From contig CAKSHJ010000002.1 of assembly GCA_934457095.1 (NCBI GenBank), positions 62,001 to 126,000 of the forward strand: 64,000 nucleotides of DNA, in the 5' to 3' direction. Shown here piece after piece: positions 26,211 to 34,281 of this stretch. How positions within the stretch are numbered: position 1 is the first letter of the stretch; each line of letters starts with the position of its first letter. The notes under the pieces were generated by a model. It was given only the letters and a program-made list of their open reading frames with translations, did no database searches and was not told the origin of the DNA. This DNA is from an uncultured Eubacteriales bacterium. Lineage in GTDB: Bacteria > Bacillota > Clostridia > Oscillospirales > Acutalibacteraceae. A program made the position numbers and the translations under genes.

Positions 26211-27047
26211 ATGAAAAAACAAGTGATTGCGTTATTAACGGCGGCATTGCTGGCAGGCGCCGTTTTCACAGGCTGCGGCTCCGACGGACAGTCCTCACAG
26301 CCGGAGACATCTTCGGTATCTTCCACTTCGTCCCGGGTCAATGCCGATGCGGACAAGCCCATAGGCTACCAATTGGAGTTGCCGCAGGCGGGCGAGGAAA
26401 TTGCGGTGATTGATACCAGCATGGGTACTATGAAAATGCGGCTGTTCCCGAATGCCGCGCCTAAGGCGGTCGAGAATTTTACCACGCTTGCAAAGCAGGG
26501 CTACTATAACGGGCAAATTTTTCACCGCGTAATCAACAATTTTATGATTCAGGGCGGCGACCCTACCGCGACCGGTATGGGCGGTAAAAATATTTGGGAC
26601 ACCGATGGCTTTGAGGACGAGTTTGTCGCTAATTTGCTGAATATTCGGGGTTCGGTTGCCATGGCGAACAGCGGGAAAAATACAAACGGCAGCCAATTTT
26701 TTATTAACCAGAAAAAGGCCGACGACTTTGAAGGCTGGGATTATTACACCAATTTGTATAATACCTTTCGCCAAGACCCGACTACCTATTTGCAGTATTA
26801 CGGTAGTTGCCCCAATGTGTACCGCATTACGGACGAGGTGAAGGCTCTTTATGAGCAACAGGGAGGAAGCCCCAGTTTGGACGGCTATTACAGCGTGAAC
26901 CAAAGGGGACATACGGTATTTGGGCAGGTGTTTGAAGGGCTTGATGTATTGGATTCCATAGCCGCGGTGGAAACCGACAGCAGTACCGACAAACCCCTGC
27001 AGGATGTGACCGTAAACAGCATTACCATTGAGGAATATCATGCGTAA
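26211..27047 (+). CDS. Cyclophilin-type peptidyl-prolyl isomerase, lipoprotein
   Basis: It speeds proline isomerisation in proteins outside the membrane. The 278-residue protein has a lipoprotein signal (KKQVIALLTAALLAGAVFTGC), so it should be lipidated at C22 and exported, then a Ser/Thr-rich linker, then a cyclophilin domain with FHRVINNFMIQGGDP, GSVAMAN and GSQFFI. An insertion of about 50 residues (DFEGWDYYTNLYNTF onward) sits before the final FGQVFEG motif, an uncommon but known variation in clostridial forms. The start at 26211 follows AGAAAGGG. It overlaps the next gene by 8 bp. Confidence 0.92.
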   Translation: MKKQVIALLTAALLAGAVFTGCGSDGQSSQPETSSVSSTSSRVNADADKPIGYQLELPQAGEEIAVIDTSMGTMKMRLFPNAAPKAVENFTTLAKQGYYNGQIFHRVINNFMIQGGDPTATGMGGKNIWDTDGFEDEFVANLLNIRGSVAMANSGKNTNGSQFFINQKKADDFEGWDYYTNLYNTFRQDPTTYLQYYGSCPNVYRITDEVKALYEQQGGSPSLDGYYSVNQRGHTVFGQVFEGLDVLDSIAAVETDSSTDKPLQDVTVNSITIEEYHA

Positions 27048-27519
27048 CGGCGGGGAAAAGGGGCAGGGTGTTGCACCCGTACAGCCGCCGGACAGAAAAG
27101 CTAAATTATATTCTGCGCTTGCGTATATACCCTTTATATGGATTGTCAGTTTTTTTGCTCAGCGGAAAAATAAGTTTGTTCGCTTTCATATAAAGCAGGG
27201 TATGAAGCTCACGCTGTTTGCCTTTGTGACGAGTTGTGTTGCTTGGGCGCTGAATGTGCTGTTTTCACGGTTATTTTCCTATTCTGTGGCAACGCCCACC
27301 GCTGAAGACGCCGCACATGTAACTGCCGGCGTTAACCAGACGGGACAGACTATTTGCCTTGCGGTTATTTTTTGCGCGGTAATTTTATGTTTGCTGTATT
27401 TTTTATACGGCGTAATTGCGGCGTCCACAGGCAAAACCAAACCACTGCCGTTTTTGGGCACGCCAAAAGTCGAAGAAAAGCCTTCGGGAACGGAAACGCC
27501 GCCGAAAAACAATTTATAG
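27040..27519 (+). CDS. Small membrane protein, DUF4870-like
   Basis: 159 residues with about three hydrophobic stretches: LYSALAYIPFIWIVSFF (from residue 23), LTLFAFVTSCVAWALNVLF, and LAVIFCAVILCLLYFLYGVIA. The motif FVRFHIKQG is typical of DUF4870-type membrane proteins, whose function is unknown. The C-terminus is Pro/Lys-rich. The ATG at 27040 follows GAGG inside the end of the cyclophilin gene, so the two are coupled. A TTG at 27028 is possible but less likely. Confidence 0.75.
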   Translation: MRNGGEKGQGVAPVQPPDRKAKLYSALAYIPFIWIVSFFAQRKNKFVRFHIKQGMKLTLFAFVTSCVAWALNVLFSRLFSYSVATPTAEDAAHVTAGVNQTGQTICLAVIFCAVILCLLYFLYGVIAASTGKTKPLPFLGTPKVEEKPSGTETPPKNNL

Positions 27520-27540
27520 CAAAAAATGGGCGTTTTTGCA

Positions 27541-27570
27541 TTGACACACGGCGGCAGAAAAGGCTATAAT
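27541..27570 (+). promoter_or_regulatory. Promoter of pyrG
   Basis: TTGACA (27541-27546) and TATAAT (27565-27570), spacer 18 bp. Start expected near 27577, leaving about 100 bases of leader. Confidence 0.8.
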
Positions 27571-27584
27571 AAAAATAAATTACC

Positions 27585-27632
27585 ATGTTCCCAAGCGGCA
27601 TAAACGGTTTTGCGTTGGGAACATCTTTTTTG
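27585..27632 (+). terminator. Terminator-like hairpin in the pyrG leader
   Basis: A perfect 10-bp stem (ATGTTCCCAA at 27585-27594 with 27615-27624) is followed by CTTTTTT. It lies downstream of the pyrG promoter and upstream of the pyrG ribosome site, so it may attenuate pyrG; it could also simply end the preceding gene. Confidence 0.75.
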
Positions 27633-27680
27633 TTTGCATTGGCAGCGGAATTCGAGAACGGTATGGACAGGGAGGATTTT

Positions 27681-29285
27681 ATGGCTACCAAATATATTTT
27701 TGTAACCGGAGGCGTGGTTTCCGGTTTGGGAAAGGGAATTACGGCAGCGTCGCTTGGCAGACTGCTTAAATCAAGGGGTCTTAAGGTCACTATGCAGAAA
27801 TTTGACCCTTATTTGAATATTGACCCCGGAACGATGAATCCGTTTCAGCACGGTGAGGTGTTTGTGACCGACGACGGTGCCGAAACCGATTTGGATTTGG
27901 GGCATTATGAACGTTTTATTGACGAGAATCTCTCGCAGAACAGCAATGTGACTTCGGGCAGAATTTACTGGAATGTGCTGCAAAATGAGCGCAACGGCAA
28001 TTATAACGGCGGTACGGTGCAGGTCATTCCGCATATTACCAATGAGATTAAAAACCGCATTGCGCTGGGCAAGGAAAATGTCGATATTGCCATTATTGAG
28101 GTGGGCGGCACCGTGGGCGATATTGAAAGTCAGCCGTTTTTAGAGGCGATTCGTCAGTTTGGCGCCGAGGTTGGCAGGGGAAATTGTCTGTTTATACATG
28201 TGACGCTGGTGCCGTATTTGGCAGCCTCCAGCGAGCAGAAAACCAAGCCTACCCAGCATAGCGTTAAGGAATTGCTTTCCATTGGCATTCAGCCGGACAT
28301 TATTGTGTTGCGTGCGGAGATGGAGGTTGCCAAGGAGCATAAAAAGAAAATTGCACTGTTTTGCAATGTGCCAGAGGATTGCGTAATTCAAAATTTGGAT
28401 TTGCCGCTTTTGTATTCGGTTCCGCTGGCGCTCAAGGAGGAGCGCTTGGACGATATTGTATGCAAACGTTTTGGTCTTTCCGCGCCGCCTGCCGATTTGA
28501 CCGAATGGACCAAAATGGTCAACACGGCGCTTTTGATTCACAAAAAGGTGAAAATCGGTATGGTGGGAAAATACGTAGAGCTACGCGACGCTTACCTGAG
28601 CGTTGCCGAAGCTTTGACGCACGGCGGCATTGGCAATGAGGTGAAAGTGGACATTGCTTGGATTGACTCGGAGGAAATTACCAAGGACAATGTTGCGCAA
28701 ATATTGGGTGATTTAGATGGCGTTTTGGTGCCGGGCGGCTTTGGTCAAAGAGGCGTAGAGGGTAAAATTGAGGCGATTCGTTATGCTCGTACCCATAAGA
28801 TTCCGTTTTTCGGAATTTGTCTTGGTATGCAGCTTGCTGTGGTGGAATACTGCCGCAATGTGCTGGGGCTCAAAGACGCCAATTCTGCGGAATTTGACAA
28901 GGAAAGCAAAAATCATGTGATAGATATTATGCCGGACCAGAAGCATGTTGAGCAATTGGGCGGCACCATGCGTTTGGGGAAATATCCCTGCCAAATTATG
29001 CCCGACACCAAGGCGGCGCAAATTTACGGCGACACCTTAATTTATGAGCGGCACCGCCACCGTTTTGAGGTCAATAACGATTACCGCGAGCAGCTGGAGC
29101 AGGCTGGTATGACCTTCTCCGGCAGAGCGCCGGACAACCGCATTGTAGAGATGATGGAGGTTGCCGACCACCCTTGGTATCTTGCGGTGCAGTTTCACCC
29201 CGAATTTAAATCCAGACCCAATCGGCCACACCCATTGTTCAATAGTTTTGTGGGTGCGGCGCTTGCTTATCACGAACAGAAATAA
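27681..29285 (+). CDS. pyrG: CTP synthase
   Basis: It makes CTP from UTP, ATP and glutamine. Residues 1-265 form the amidoligase domain with FVTGGVVSGLGKG at residue 7 and DPYLNIDPGTMNP. Residues 290-534 form the class I glutaminase with nucleophile cysteine in FFGICLGMQLAV and the His-Glu pair in QFHPEF. The start at 27681 has GGGAGG upstream and gives the standard 534 residues. It is followed by a terminator. Confidence 0.97.
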   Translation: MATKYIFVTGGVVSGLGKGITAASLGRLLKSRGLKVTMQKFDPYLNIDPGTMNPFQHGEVFVTDDGAETDLDLGHYERFIDENLSQNSNVTSGRIYWNVLQNERNGNYNGGTVQVIPHITNEIKNRIALGKENVDIAIIEVGGTVGDIESQPFLEAIRQFGAEVGRGNCLFIHVTLVPYLAASSEQKTKPTQHSVKELLSIGIQPDIIVLRAEMEVAKEHKKKIALFCNVPEDCVIQNLDLPLLYSVPLALKEERLDDIVCKRFGLSAPPADLTEWTKMVNTALLIHKKVKIGMVGKYVELRDAYLSVAEALTHGGIGNEVKVDIAWIDSEEITKDNVAQILGDLDGVLVPGGFGQRGVEGKIEAIRYARTHKIPFFGICLGMQLAVVEYCRNVLGLKDANSAEFDKESKNHVIDIMPDQKHVEQLGGTMRLGKYPCQIMPDTKAAQIYGDTLIYERHRHRFEVNNDYREQLEQAGMTFSGRAPDNRIVEMMEVADHPWYLAVQFHPEFKSRPNRPHPLFNSFVGAALAYHEQK

Positions 29286-29330
29286 CGAAAAAAACAGCAG
29301 CCGTTTTTTGCGCGGACTGCTGTTTTTCTT
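29286..29330. terminator. Bidirectional terminator between pyrG and rex
   Basis: An 11-bp stem AAAAACAGCAG (29290-29300) with CTGCTGTTTTT (29317-29327) plus an inner CCG/CGG pairing. Confidence 0.88.
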
Positions 29331-29338
29331 TGCGTGGG

Positions 29339-29974
29339 TTATATCATATTTTCAGAGATACGGTAGCAGAGTGTCATTAGGCTGTCGCCTAGATGTACAT
29401 TTTCCACAATAGCGTCGGCGTAGTCGGGGCTGATGTCATAGTGGCTGAAATTCCAATAATTTTTAATGCCCAAAGCATATAGTTGCTCCACTACGCCGGG
29501 TACGGCCTCCTGAGGAATACAAAGCACAGCCATATCCGGTTTTGTTTTGCTGCAAAATTCCTCAATGTTGTGTATATCCAATATTTGCTGGTCTTTTAGC
29601 ATAGTACCGATTTTTTGCGGGTCGTTGTCAAAAATGCCGGTTAAAATAAAACCCTGTATCTCAAATGACAAATGTACCGTCACCGCATGTCCCAAATTGC
29701 CCGCGCCCACAATAATAGCCTTATAGGAATTTTGAATGCCCATAATATTACCGATTTCGGTGCGGAGGGGGTCTACCATATAGCCGTAGCCCTGCTGACC
29801 AAACCCGCCAAAGCAATTTAAATCCTGTCGAATTTGCGAGGCGGTCAGACCCATCAGTGCAGAGAGCTCTTTGGAGCTGATGCGGGCAATACCGCGGTTT
29901 TTCAGATTGGTTAAGTGGCGGTAATAACGGGGCAGTCGCCGAATAACAGGCATGGAAATATAATTTTTGGCCAC
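29339..29974 (-). CDS. rex: Redox-sensing repressor Rex
   Basis: A repressor that senses the NADH/NAD ratio and controls fermentation and electron-transfer genes. The 211-residue protein has an N-terminal winged helix (ISSKELSALMGLTASQIRQDLNCFG) and a Rossmann domain with VGAGNLGHAV at about residue 90, plus the dimer-swapping C-terminal helix. The start is GTG at 29974 with AGGAGGT 8 bases upstream. It lies 21 bp after icd and is the last gene of acn-icd-rex. A clear Rex box at the acn promoter was not found. Confidence 0.94.
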   Translation of the reverse strand: MAKNYISMPVIRRLPRYYRHLTNLKNRGIARISSKELSALMGLTASQIRQDLNCFGGFGQQGYGYMVDPLRTEIGNIMGIQNSYKAIIVGAGNLGHAVTVHLSFEIQGFILTGIFDNDPQKIGTMLKDQQILDIHNIEEFCSKTKPDMAVLCIPQEAVPGVVEQLYALGIKNYWNFSHYDISPDYADAIVENVHLGDSLMTLCYRISENMI

Positions 29975-29995
29975 AGCTCAACACCTCCTACTTGA

Positions 29996-31207
29996 TTACA
30001 GGAGTTTTACCAGACGATTGTTAATCTCCCGTAAAAATGTTTCCGTATCCACGGTCGTTTTATTCTCCAAAGAGGATAAGGCATATAAATCACCGGTCAT
30101 TACGCCGTCCTCAATGGTGGCAATGGCAGCTTCCTCCAGTCTATCTGCAAATGCTGCCAATTCCGGAGTTTGGTCCAGTTCGCCTCTTTTGCGCAGCGCG
30201 CCTGTCCATGCAAACAGGGTCGCCATAGAATTGGTTGAGGTTTTCTCGCCTTTTAAATGCTTGTAATAATGACGCTGTACGGTACCGTGCGCCGCTTCAT
30301 ATTCATACACGCCGTCCGGGGAGACCAGTACCGAGGTCATCATGGCAAGGCTACCGAATGCCGTTGCCACCATATCGGACATCACATCGCCGTCATAATT
30401 TTTGCACGCCCAAATATAGCCGCCGCTTGAACGCACTACTCTGGCGACCGCATCGTCAATCAGCGTGTAGAAATATTCAATATCAGCCGCTTCAAATTTT
30501 GCACGGTACTCTTTTTCATAAATTTCGGCAAAAATGTCTTTAAAACGGTGGTCGTATTTTTTGGAAATCGTATCTTTGGTGGAAAACCACAAATCCTGTT
30601 TTAAATCCAGCGCGTAATTAAAGCAGGCACGGGCAAAGCTGTCAATGCTTTTGTCCAAATTATGCAGCCCCTGCACAATACCCGGCGTTTCAAAGTTGTG
30701 GATCAACTCGCGAATTTCACTGCCGTCGGCCTTGGTAACCACCAATTCTGCCTTACAACCGGCATCCACGGTCATTTCTGTATTTTTGTAAACATCTCCG
30801 TAGGCATGACGCGCAATGGTAATGGGATTTGTCCAGGTGGGAATAAACGGGGTAATGCCCTTTACCAAAATAGGGGTGCGAAATACCGTGCCATCGAGCA
30901 ATGCGCGAATGGTGCCGTTGGGAGACTTCCACATTTGTTTGAGGTTATATTCTTTTACACGCTCGGCATTGGGGGTAATGGTGGCGCATTTTACCGCAAC
31001 GCCGTATTTTTTGGTTGCTTCCGCCGAGTCGAATGTCACCTTATCGTTGGTGGTTTCCCGGTGTTCCAAACCAAGGTCGTAATACTCCGTTTTCAAATCA
31101 ATATACGGGGTGAGCAAAATGTCTTTAATCATCTTCCAGATGATGCGTGTCATTTCATCGCCGTCCATCTCTACAAGCGGCGTTTTCATTTGAATTTTCT
31201 CTGCCAT
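29996..31207 (-). CDS. icd: NADP-dependent isocitrate dehydrogenase (eukaryote-like subfamily)
   Basis: It converts isocitrate to 2-oxoglutarate, feeding glutamate (and thus arginine) synthesis. The 403-residue protein begins KTPLVEMDGDEMTRIIW, has SPNGTIRALLDGTVFRTPI and NYDGDVMSDMVATAFGSLAMMTSVL, all hallmarks of the homodimeric subfamily shared with eukaryotic IDP and distinct from E. coli Icd. The start at 31207 has AAAGGAG upstream. It is 26 bp after acn in one operon. Confidence 0.95.
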   Translation of the reverse strand: MAEKIQMKTPLVEMDGDEMTRIIWKMIKDILLTPYIDLKTEYYDLGLEHRETTNDKVTFDSAEATKKYGVAVKCATITPNAERVKEYNLKQMWKSPNGTIRALLDGTVFRTPILVKGITPFIPTWTNPITIARHAYGDVYKNTEMTVDAGCKAELVVTKADGSEIRELIHNFETPGIVQGLHNLDKSIDSFARACFNYALDLKQDLWFSTKDTISKKYDHRFKDIFAEIYEKEYRAKFEAADIEYFYTLIDDAVARVVRSSGGYIWACKNYDGDVMSDMVATAFGSLAMMTSVLVSPDGVYEYEAAHGTVQRHYYKHLKGEKTSTNSMATLFAWTGALRKRGELDQTPELAAFADRLEEAAIATIEDGVMTGDLYALSSLENKTTVDTETFLREINNRLVKLL

Positions 31208-31233
31208 GTTATTCTCCTTTTCCAATTATTTTT

Positions 31234-33165
31234 TTAGCTATGTTCTCTGGTGTAATTGAGCAAGCCGCCTGCCAGTACCAAATCTTTCTGACGCTCGGTT
31301 AAAACAGGCTCCAGCTCCATTTCAATGCCTTTTGTGACATTTTTTAAAATAACCTTGCCGCCTTGCGTAAGTGCCGTGCGAATATTCGGTAGTTCCAATT
31401 GATCCATTTGGTCAATGTTATCGTAGTCGGCTTCATTTTTAAATACAAACGGTAAAATACCGGCATTGGCAAGGTTGGCGCAGTGAATGCGTGCAAAGGA
31501 TTTTGCAACTACGGCTTTAATGCCCAGATACAACGGCACCAGTGCCGCATGCTCGCGCGAGGAGCCTTGCCCGTAATTTGCTCCGCCAATGATAATACCG
31601 CTGCCCTCCTTGCGGCAACGCTCTGGGAATTGCTCGTCGCAAACGGCAAAGCAGAAATTAGAAAGATAAGGAATATTGGAGCGGTACGGCAAAATTTTTG
31701 CGCCGGCGGGCATAATGTGGTCGGTGGTAATGTTGTCGCCCACTTTGAGCAACGCCTTTGCAGTGATGGTTTCCTCCAAAGCGTCGGTGGTGGGGAACTC
31801 TTTAATATTCGGACCTCTTACCACCTGCACTTTGTCCATTTCCTCCACAGGAGCCGGCGGCTCTACCATATTATCGTTGATTAAAAAGTGTTCCGGTTGG
31901 GCAATGGCAACTGCCTCGCCCAAAGTTTGCGGGTTGGTAAATACGCCGGTTAAAGCCGAAACAGCTGCGGTTTCGGGGCTGACCAAATATACCTGCCCGG
32001 AGGCGGTGCCGGAACGACCCTCAAAATTGCGGTTGAAGGTGCGCAGAGAAACGCCGTTGGAATTGGGCGACTGCCCCATGCCAATGCACGGTCCGCAGGC
32101 GCTTTCCAAAATACGTGCGCCGGCGGCGATCAGGTCGGCCAAAGCGCCGTTTTGCGCCAGCATATTGAACACCTGCTTGGAACCCGGCGCAATGGAAAGA
32201 CTGACATCGGGATGCACGGTTTTGCCTTTTAAAATGGCAGCCACCCGCATCAAATCCAAATAGGAGGAATTGGTGCAGGAACCAATGCAGACCTGGTCAA
32301 TTTTCTTGGCGCCGATTTCATCGATGGTTTTAATGTTGTCGGGGCTGTGAGGACAGGCTGCCAGCGGCTTTAGCTCCGAGAGATTGATTTCATATACCTC
32401 GTCATAAACCGCATTATCGTCGGCTTTGAGTTCTGTCCAGTCCTGTTCGCGATTTTGCGCCTTTAAAAAGCCCTTGGTAATTTCGTCGGAGGGGAAGATG
32501 GAGGTGGTAGCACCCAATTCCGCGCCCATATTGGTAATGGTAGCGCGTTCGGGTACGGTCAGCGTTGCAACGCCCGGACCGCCGTATTCAATGATTTTAC
32601 CCACGCCGCCTTTTACGGTGAGCAGACGCAGTACCTCTAAAATGACATCTTTTGCCGAAACCCAGCTTTGTAATTTGCCGGTGAGATTGATACGCACCAT
32701 TTTAGGCATGGTAATATGGTATGCGCCGCCGCCCATGGCAACGGCAACGTCTAAGCCGCCGGCGCCCATGGCCAGCATACCGATGCCGCCGTTTGTGGGG
32801 GTATGGCTGTCTGAGCCGATTAAGGTTTTGCCCGGTATGCCAAAGCGTTCCAGATGCACCTGATGGCAAATACCGTTGCCCGGCCGCGAAAAATAAATAC
32901 CGTGCTTTTTGCAGACGGTCTGAATGAATTTATGGTCATCGGCATTTTCAAAGCCGGTTTGCAGCGTATTGTGGTCAATATAAGCCACAGAACGCTCTGT
33001 TTTTACTCTTGGTACGCCCATTGCCTCAAATTCCAAATAGGCCATGGTTCCGGTAGCGTCCTGCGTCAGCGTCTGGTCAATTTTCAGGCCGATGTCGCTG
33101 CCCACGGTCATTTCACCGCTTAATAAATGCTTTTTTATAATTTTTTGCGCAATTGTATCACCCAT
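31234..33165 (-). CDS. acn: Aconitate hydratase (mitochondrial-like type)
   Basis: It isomerises citrate to isocitrate. The 643-residue protein has the short aconitase layout: GSDSHTPTNGGIGMLAMGAGGLD, cluster cysteines in GSCTNSS and ACGPCIGMG, and the swivel domain with GANYGQGSSREHA containing the active-site serine. It matches the aconitase class used in clostridia and bacteroidetes together with a eukaryote-like Icd, not LeuC, since the swivel domain is fused. The start at 33165 has AAAGGAG; a longer frame is unsupported. Confidence 0.94.
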   Translation of the reverse strand: MGDTIAQKIIKKHLLSGEMTVGSDIGLKIDQTLTQDATGTMAYLEFEAMGVPRVKTERSVAYIDHNTLQTGFENADDHKFIQTVCKKHGIYFSRPGNGICHQVHLERFGIPGKTLIGSDSHTPTNGGIGMLAMGAGGLDVAVAMGGGAYHITMPKMVRINLTGKLQSWVSAKDVILEVLRLLTVKGGVGKIIEYGGPGVATLTVPERATITNMGAELGATTSIFPSDEITKGFLKAQNREQDWTELKADDNAVYDEVYEINLSELKPLAACPHSPDNIKTIDEIGAKKIDQVCIGSCTNSSYLDLMRVAAILKGKTVHPDVSLSIAPGSKQVFNMLAQNGALADLIAAGARILESACGPCIGMGQSPNSNGVSLRTFNRNFEGRSGTASGQVYLVSPETAAVSALTGVFTNPQTLGEAVAIAQPEHFLINDNMVEPPAPVEEMDKVQVVRGPNIKEFPTTDALEETITAKALLKVGDNITTDHIMPAGAKILPYRSNIPYLSNFCFAVCDEQFPERCRKEGSGIIIGGANYGQGSSREHAALVPLYLGIKAVVAKSFARIHCANLANAGILPFVFKNEADYDNIDQMDQLELPNIRTALTQGGKVILKNVTKGIEMELEPVLTERQKDLVLAGGLLNYTREHS

Positions 33166-33236
33166 GGGTTCTACTCCTTTCCGTATTCGAGCCGCAAATG
33201 CTTGTACATTCGTGCGGTTGTATTGTTTCAACTCAT

Positions 33237-33266
33237 ATTATACTAATAATATTATTTTCTTGTCAA
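33237..33266 (-). promoter_or_regulatory. Promoter of acn-icd-rex
   Basis: On the minus strand, TTGACA (33261-33266) and TATAAT (33237-33242), spacer 18 bp, AT-rich, about 70 bp before the acn start. Confidence 0.82.
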
Positions 33267-33336
33267 CTTGCAGCGTCAGCTTGCAAAAGCATATCGTTTG
33301 AGTATTAGAAAATTTCGGGAAGAATGCTGTCAGAAT

Positions 33337-33365
33337 TTGCATTGCAAATTTTCTTGTGCTATGAT
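33337..33365 (+). promoter_or_regulatory. Promoter of tepA-ftsK
   Basis: TTGCAT (33337-33342) and TATGAT (33360-33365), spacer 17 bp, about 107 bp before the tepA start and divergent from the acn promoter. Confidence 0.5.
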
Positions 33366-33472
33366 AATCTAATAATAGAAAAGCAGATATTGTTTTTTCT
33401 GCAAAATTTTCCTGCGGTTGTATGTTTTGCTTCTTTTTACGGCACACTATGTGCAGTAGGAGGTGGCTTTGC

Positions 33473-34201
33473 ATGCAAGCATATCAAAATCAGTCCAATC
33501 AGCAGGACGATACACAGCAAAATAATGGCGATAATCCACAACTGGAGCAAATTGAGCAAATGGGTTCGGTACTTGCCGACAATGGTAAGCATAAAATCCA
33601 TTGCCTTACCATTATCGGGCAAATCGAGGGGCATTATGCCTTGCCAAGCCAGAACAAAACCACAAAATATGAGCATATTATTCCGCAATTGGTGGCCATT
33701 GAGGAGGAACCGGAAATTGAAGGGTTGTTAATGCTGCTCAATACCGTTGGCGGAGATGTGGAGGCAGGACTTGCCTTAGCCGAATTGGTCGCCGGTATGA
33801 AAAAACCAACGGTTTCTTTGGTGTTGGGCGGAGGACATTCCATTGGCGTACCGCTTGCGGTAGCGGCGCAAAAGTCGTTTATTGCGCCGTCTGCCACCAT
33901 GACCATACACCCGGTGCGCATGAACGGCTTAACGCTTGGCGTACCCCAAACTTTTGAATATTTTCAAAAAATGCAGCAGCGTATTACCGCATTTGTCAGC
34001 CGACATTCCGGCATGGAACCCGACCGCTTTTATCGTCTTGCCATGAATACCGAGGAATTGGTGATGGACGTGGGTACGGTACTGGACGGACCCGATGCCG
34101 TAAAAGAGGGTTTAATTGACGCTTTGGGCAGTTTGTCGGATGCGTTGGGTTGTTTGTATGAAATGATAGAGAGCAATTCGCAGGAGCAGGAAAACACATA
34201 A
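33473..34201 (+). CDS. tepA: ClpP-like serine peptidase TepA
   Basis: A cytoplasmic ClpP-family protein of 242 residues, as in Bacillus TepA (reported to aid protein export and to act in sporulation). The crotonase-type fold has the probable catalytic serine in GGGHSIGVPLAVAA near residue 123, the His in MTIHPVR and an acidic partner later; the N-terminus is Gln/Asn-rich and low-complexity (residues 3-25). The ATG at 33473 has AGGAGGT upstream. In Bacillus this gene also sits just before spoIIIE, as here. Confidence 0.85.
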   Translation: MQAYQNQSNQQDDTQQNNGDNPQLEQIEQMGSVLADNGKHKIHCLTIIGQIEGHYALPSQNKTTKYEHIIPQLVAIEEEPEIEGLLMLLNTVGGDVEAGLALAELVAGMKKPTVSLVLGGGHSIGVPLAVAAQKSFIAPSATMTIHPVRMNGLTLGVPQTFEYFQKMQQRITAFVSRHSGMEPDRFYRLAMNTEELVMDVGTVLDGPDAVKEGLIDALGSLSDALGCLYEMIESNSQEQENT

Positions 34202-34281
34202 ATTTTAAGAAAACAGGCACGCTTTTTACAAGGCATTTGCCTGATTTACATAGCGCAGTAATCAATTTAAGAGGTGAAACC

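Noticed and set aside
31234..33165. Aconitase gene as the missing leuCD
   Set aside because: It has the fused four-domain aconitase layout and lies in an operon with isocitrate dehydrogenase.
33237..33300. Rex operator at the acn promoter
   Set aside because: AT-rich, but no TTGTTAA-N4-TTAACAA-like palindrome could be read.
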